Assembly: GCA_964346645.1 (NCBI GenBank)
Contig: CAYFVU010000029.1
Span: forward strand, 1 to 33,007
Direction: 5' to 3'
From: CAYFVU01 sp964346645
GTDB taxonomy: Bacteria; Spirochaetota; Spirochaetia; DSM-16054; Sediminispirochaetaceae
Length of the DNA: 33,007 nt
The notes below the pieces were generated by a model. That model had not been told where the DNA came from and did not search any database. It was given only the letters and a program-made list of their open reading frames with translations. The position numbers were made by a program, and so were the translations under genes. Shown here piece after piece: positions 30,412 to 33,007 of this stretch (position 1 is its first letter; every line of letters starts with the position of its first letter).

Positions 30412-32124
30412 ATGAACGAGTTTTTTAAGAAAATCACAGCACAGCTCAAGACGCTCTGGGGTAAGCTCTCGCTGATCCAGAAGGTGGTGCTCTTTGCAGT
30501 AGTTGCCGTGGCGATTACGGGCTTAATCCTGCTGGTGAGCTTCAGCAGCTCGCCGAGCATGGTTCCGCTCATTACGGCGCCGGTGACCGATCAGGAGCGG
30601 CTGCAGAGAATATCCGCGCGTCTTGACGAAGAGGGTGTAGCGCACCAGATAACCGAAGCCGGACAGATCTATGTGGACGACAGAGAGACGGCGCAGCGGA
30701 TGGTCTCCATCCTCATGCGGGAAGATCTGATCCCGGAAGAGACCTCTCCGTGGGAGGTCTTCAAGATGGACCGTTGGACGGTCACCGATTTCGAACGGAA
30801 TGTGAAGCTGCGGCAGGCGATTACCAAGAACCTCGAACAACACATCGAGGCGATCGAGGATGTGGATTCCGCCCAGGTGACCCTCGTGCTTCCCGAAGAT
30901 ACCCTCTTCCAGGAAGACCAGAATCCCGTAACCGCATCGGTCATCATCACCCCCGCACCCGGCTCGGATATTGTGGAGAATCGGAAGAAGATCGAGGGTA
31001 TCGAGAAGCTGGTGATGAAGGCCGTCGAGGGGCTTTCTCAGGACAACCTGGTCATCTCGGACCAGAACGGAGTCGTGGTAAACGATTTCGCAAACCTCGC
31101 CGAGTTCGACCGGCTCGAGCTCTCGAAGCGGCAGATAAAGCAGAAGCAGGAGCTCGAAAACAAGTACAAGAAGCAGATCTTCCAGGAGCTCTCTCAGATA
31201 TTCGGCGCAAAACGGGTGAGCGTTCTCAAGGTCGACATCGCCCTCAACTTTCGTAAGGAGACGGTTGAGACCGAAGAGCACTTTCCCATAACCACCGTCG
31301 AGGATAATCCGAACACGCCGTACAACGAGAGGGAGTACGTCCTCTCCATCCCGCGGTCGAAGGAGATCGTGAACGAGGAGTTCAAGGGTACGGGCTTCAA
31401 TCCCGAGGGACCTCCGGGGCAGGAGGGACAGACCCCTCCCGCCTACAAGGATCTCGACAACCTCGTGGGCGAGTACAAGAACAATTCGGAGATCGTCAAC
31501 GAGGAGATCAACAAGCGGAATATCTACCGCGAGAAGAGCCCCTGGGAAATAGATCGCATCACGATAGGTGTGGCCATTGACGGGGTATGGGAGAAAAAAT
31601 ACAACAAAAATGGTACAGTGAAGATAGACGATGAGGGCAAGATCGTACGGGAGTACACGCCGGTGAGTGAAGAGGAATTGCAGAAGGCGGAAACACTCGT
31701 CGAGCACGCGATCGGCTTCAACAGCGAGCGCGGCGACTCGGTAACGGTGCAGCACCTGCAGTTCGACCGATCTAGCCAGTTCCAGGAGGAGAACGAGAAG
31801 TACCGCCGACAGCAGCGTCTGCAGCGCATCCTCCTCTACTCGGTCCTCGGAGTAGCGATAATCATCGTGGCCTTCATCGTATTCCGTCTCATCAGCAGGG
31901 AGCTCGAGAGACGCCGCAGACTGCGGGAAGAGGAGCTCGCACGGCAGCACCAGATGGCCCGCGAGGCGGCCCTGCGGAGCGCCGAAGAGGAAGAAGAGGC
32001 GGAGGTGGGCATGTCCGTCGAGGAGCGTGCCCGCATGGAAATGCAGGAAAACGCCATCAACATGGCTCGGGAGCATCCGGAGGATGTCGCTCAGTTGATC
32101 CGAACCTGGTTGGCGGAGGAGTAG
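30412..32124 (+). CDS. fliF: flagellar MS-ring protein FliF
   Basis: A 570-residue membrane protein that forms the MS ring. It has an N-terminal membrane helix (about 24-43), periplasmic ring-building motifs (RBM1-3, about 50-460) with VTDFERNVKLRQAIT and SAQVTLVLPEDTLF, and a second helix near 472-492. The cytoplasmic C-terminus (REHPEDVAQLIRTWLAEE) is the FliG-binding peptide. A TTG at 30400 lies in frame, but ATG at 30412 directly follows GGGAGGGG and is the better start. The T-run just upstream is not a terminator because no stem precedes it. fliG starts 3 nt after the stop. Confidence 0.96.
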   Translation: MNEFFKKITAQLKTLWGKLSLIQKVVLFAVVAVAITGLILLVSFSSSPSMVPLITAPVTDQERLQRISARLDEEGVAHQITEAGQIYVDDRETAQRMVSILMREDLIPEETSPWEVFKMDRWTVTDFERNVKLRQAITKNLEQHIEAIEDVDSAQVTLVLPEDTLFQEDQNPVTASVIITPAPGSDIVENRKKIEGIEKLVMKAVEGLSQDNLVISDQNGVVVNDFANLAEFDRLELSKRQIKQKQELENKYKKQIFQELSQIFGAKRVSVLKVDIALNFRKETVETEEHFPITTVEDNPNTPYNEREYVLSIPRSKEIVNEEFKGTGFNPEGPPGQEGQTPPAYKDLDNLVGEYKNNSEIVNEEINKRNIYREKSPWEIDRITIGVAIDGVWEKKYNKNGTVKIDDEGKIVREYTPVSEEELQKAETLVEHAIGFNSERGDSVTVQHLQFDRSSQFQEENEKYRRQQRLQRILLYSVLGVAIIIVAFIVFRLISRELERRRRLREEELARQHQMAREAALRSAEEEEEAEVGMSVEERARMEMQENAINMAREHPEDVAQLIRTWLAEE

Positions 32125-32127
32125 TGT

Positions 32128-33007
32128 ATGGCTAAGGCGACAGGACAGAAGGGTCAGGCCTCAGGGCAGGGCCAGAAAAAGGGAAAGAAGGAACTCACCG
32201 GCCGGCAGAAGGCGGCCATATTCCTGGTAACCCTCGGTTCCGAGATCTCCTCAGAAATATTCAAGCACATGAGGGAGGATGAGATCGAGACCCTGACGTT
32301 CGAGATCGCCCGACTCGACAATGTGGAGTCCGAGGACCGCGACATGGTTCTCACGGAGTTCAAAGAGCTGATGATGGCTCAGGACTTCATCACCTCAGGC
32401 GGCATCGATTACGCGAGAGAGTTGCTCGAAAAGTCCCTCGGCAGTCAGAAGGCGGTAGATATCATAAACCGGCTGACCAGCAGCCTGCAGGTGCGGCCCT
32501 TCGACTTCGTTCGTCGCACCGACCCAGCGCACTTACTGAACTTCATTCAGCAGGAGCACCCGCAGACCATCGCGCTCATCCTCGCCTATTTAGAGCCGCA
32601 GAAGGCCTCCAGCATCCTCAGCAGTCTCAACCAGGAGGTGCAGTCGGACGTGGCAAAGCGAATCGCCACCATGGACCGGACCTCGCCGGAGACGCTCCGG
32701 GAGGTCGAGCGCGTGCTGGAGAAAAAACTCTCCACCCTCTCGAACGAGGACTTCACCTCGGCGGGAGGTGTCGAGAACATCGTCGAGATCCTCAACTTGG
32801 TAGACAGAACCACGGAGCGCTACATTATCGAGAACCTCGAGGCAGAGGATTCGGAGCTTGCCGAAGAGATCAAGAAGCGAATGTTCGTATTCGAGGATAT
32901 CGTGCTGCTCGACGACAGGGCAATACAGAAGGTACTACGCGAGGTGGACAACGGCGAGCTCGCCAAGGCGCTCAGGGGTGTCGAAGCGGAGGTGCAGGAC
33001 AAGATCT
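32128..33007 (+). CDS. fliG: flagellar motor switch protein FliG (partial, cut by window end)
   Basis: 293 residues are visible; the reading frame is open to the last base, and roughly 40-50 C-terminal residues are missing. FliG sits on the MS ring, carries torque and switches motor direction. The middle-domain EHPQT motif is at 143-147 and the MFVF hinge at 252-255, both where expected. The first 22 residues are a Gly/Gln/Lys-rich extension before ELTGRQKAAIFLVTLG, longer than in many FliG proteins. GGAGGAG lies just before the ATG. Spirochaetes often have two fliG genes; the copy in this operon is normally the functional motor one, here inferred from context. Confidence 0.95.
   Translation, partial: MAKATGQKGQASGQGQKKGKKELTGRQKAAIFLVTLGSEISSEIFKHMREDEIETLTFEIARLDNVESEDRDMVLTEFKELMMAQDFITSGGIDYARELLEKSLGSQKAVDIINRLTSSLQVRPFDFVRRTDPAHLLNFIQQEHPQTIALILAYLEPQKASSILSSLNQEVQSDVAKRIATMDRTSPETLREVERVLEKKLSTLSNEDFTSAGGVENIVEILNLVDRTTERYIIENLEAEDSELAEEIKKRMFVFEDIVLLDDRAIQKVLREVDNGELAKALRGVEAEVQDKI

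Noticed and set aside
30523..32076. Long open frame (about 517 codons) on the minus strand opposite fliF
   Set aside because: It mirrors fliF codons, has Leu/Asp/Val-rich low-information sequence and no recognisable motif; fliF is certain.
1..33007. CRISPR arrays, insertion sequences, prophage or integrated elements
   Set aside because: No regularly spaced repeats, transposase or phage genes were seen. The two tyrosine recombinases look like housekeeping Xer proteins in a conserved location.

Overview
The window (about 33 kb, fairly GC-rich, nearly all genes on the + strand and tightly packed) looks like a chromosome segment from a free-living spirochaete of the Spirochaetales. The main argument is gene order: a mraZ-rsmH-ftsL-murF-mraY-ftsW-ftsQ-ftsA-ftsZ division/cell-wall cluster runs directly into xer, dprA, xer, hslV, hslU and the flgB-flgC-fliE-fliF-fliG flagellar operon. 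As I recall, Borrelia and Treponema chromosomes keep most of this order. No insertion sequence, phage, CRISPR array, tRNA or rRNA was seen, so this is core rather than accessory DNA. I cannot name the species.

Layout. 1-2.6 kb: a tandem universal stress protein, a CheW coupling protein and an aminotransferase-fold protein that appears to have lost its catalytic lysine. 2.7-9.0 kb: a tight operon of NAD kinase (nadK), recN, a helical protein of unknown function, a membrane-anchored beta-propeller-like protein, a degenerate LytM/M23 protein and a zinc-ribbon methyltransferase. 8.9-13.9 kb: an alpha-glucan block with a large GH57/DUF3536 protein on the minus strand, a divergent DUF4912 protein and a GH57 branching-enzyme-type protein. 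13.9-14.2 kb: a small minus-strand gene of unknown function. 14.2-23.3 kb: the division and cell-wall cluster. 23.3-27.0 kb: two XerC/XerD-type recombinases flanking a TPR lipoprotein and DprA. 27.0-29.05 kb: the HslVU protease. 29.1 kb to the end: the start of the large flagellar operon, with fliG cut by the window edge.

How they work together. MraY and MurF make the lipid-linked peptidoglycan precursor; FtsW, FtsQ, FtsL, FtsA and FtsZ build the septum; RsmH modifies 16S rRNA; MraZ probably represses the cluster through TGGGN boxes next to its promoter. Most genes in the cluster overlap or nearly touch, which suggests one long transcript with translational coupling. The two clear breaks are a 154-nt spacer before rsmH and a 146-nt spacer before ftsZ.

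The most interesting signal sits in those two breaks. The mraZ-rsmH spacer holds a series of short hairpins. Two of them share the identical 9-nt loop ATGGGTTAG, while their stems differ by base-pair-preserving changes. The same 9-mer occurs once more in the ftsZ leader, again as a possible loop. The 9-mer reads start-Gly-stop (ATG GGT TAG). I interpret this tentatively as a shared cis-acting RNA element controlling rsmH and ftsZ. All motif calls are by eye; no database or folding program was used.
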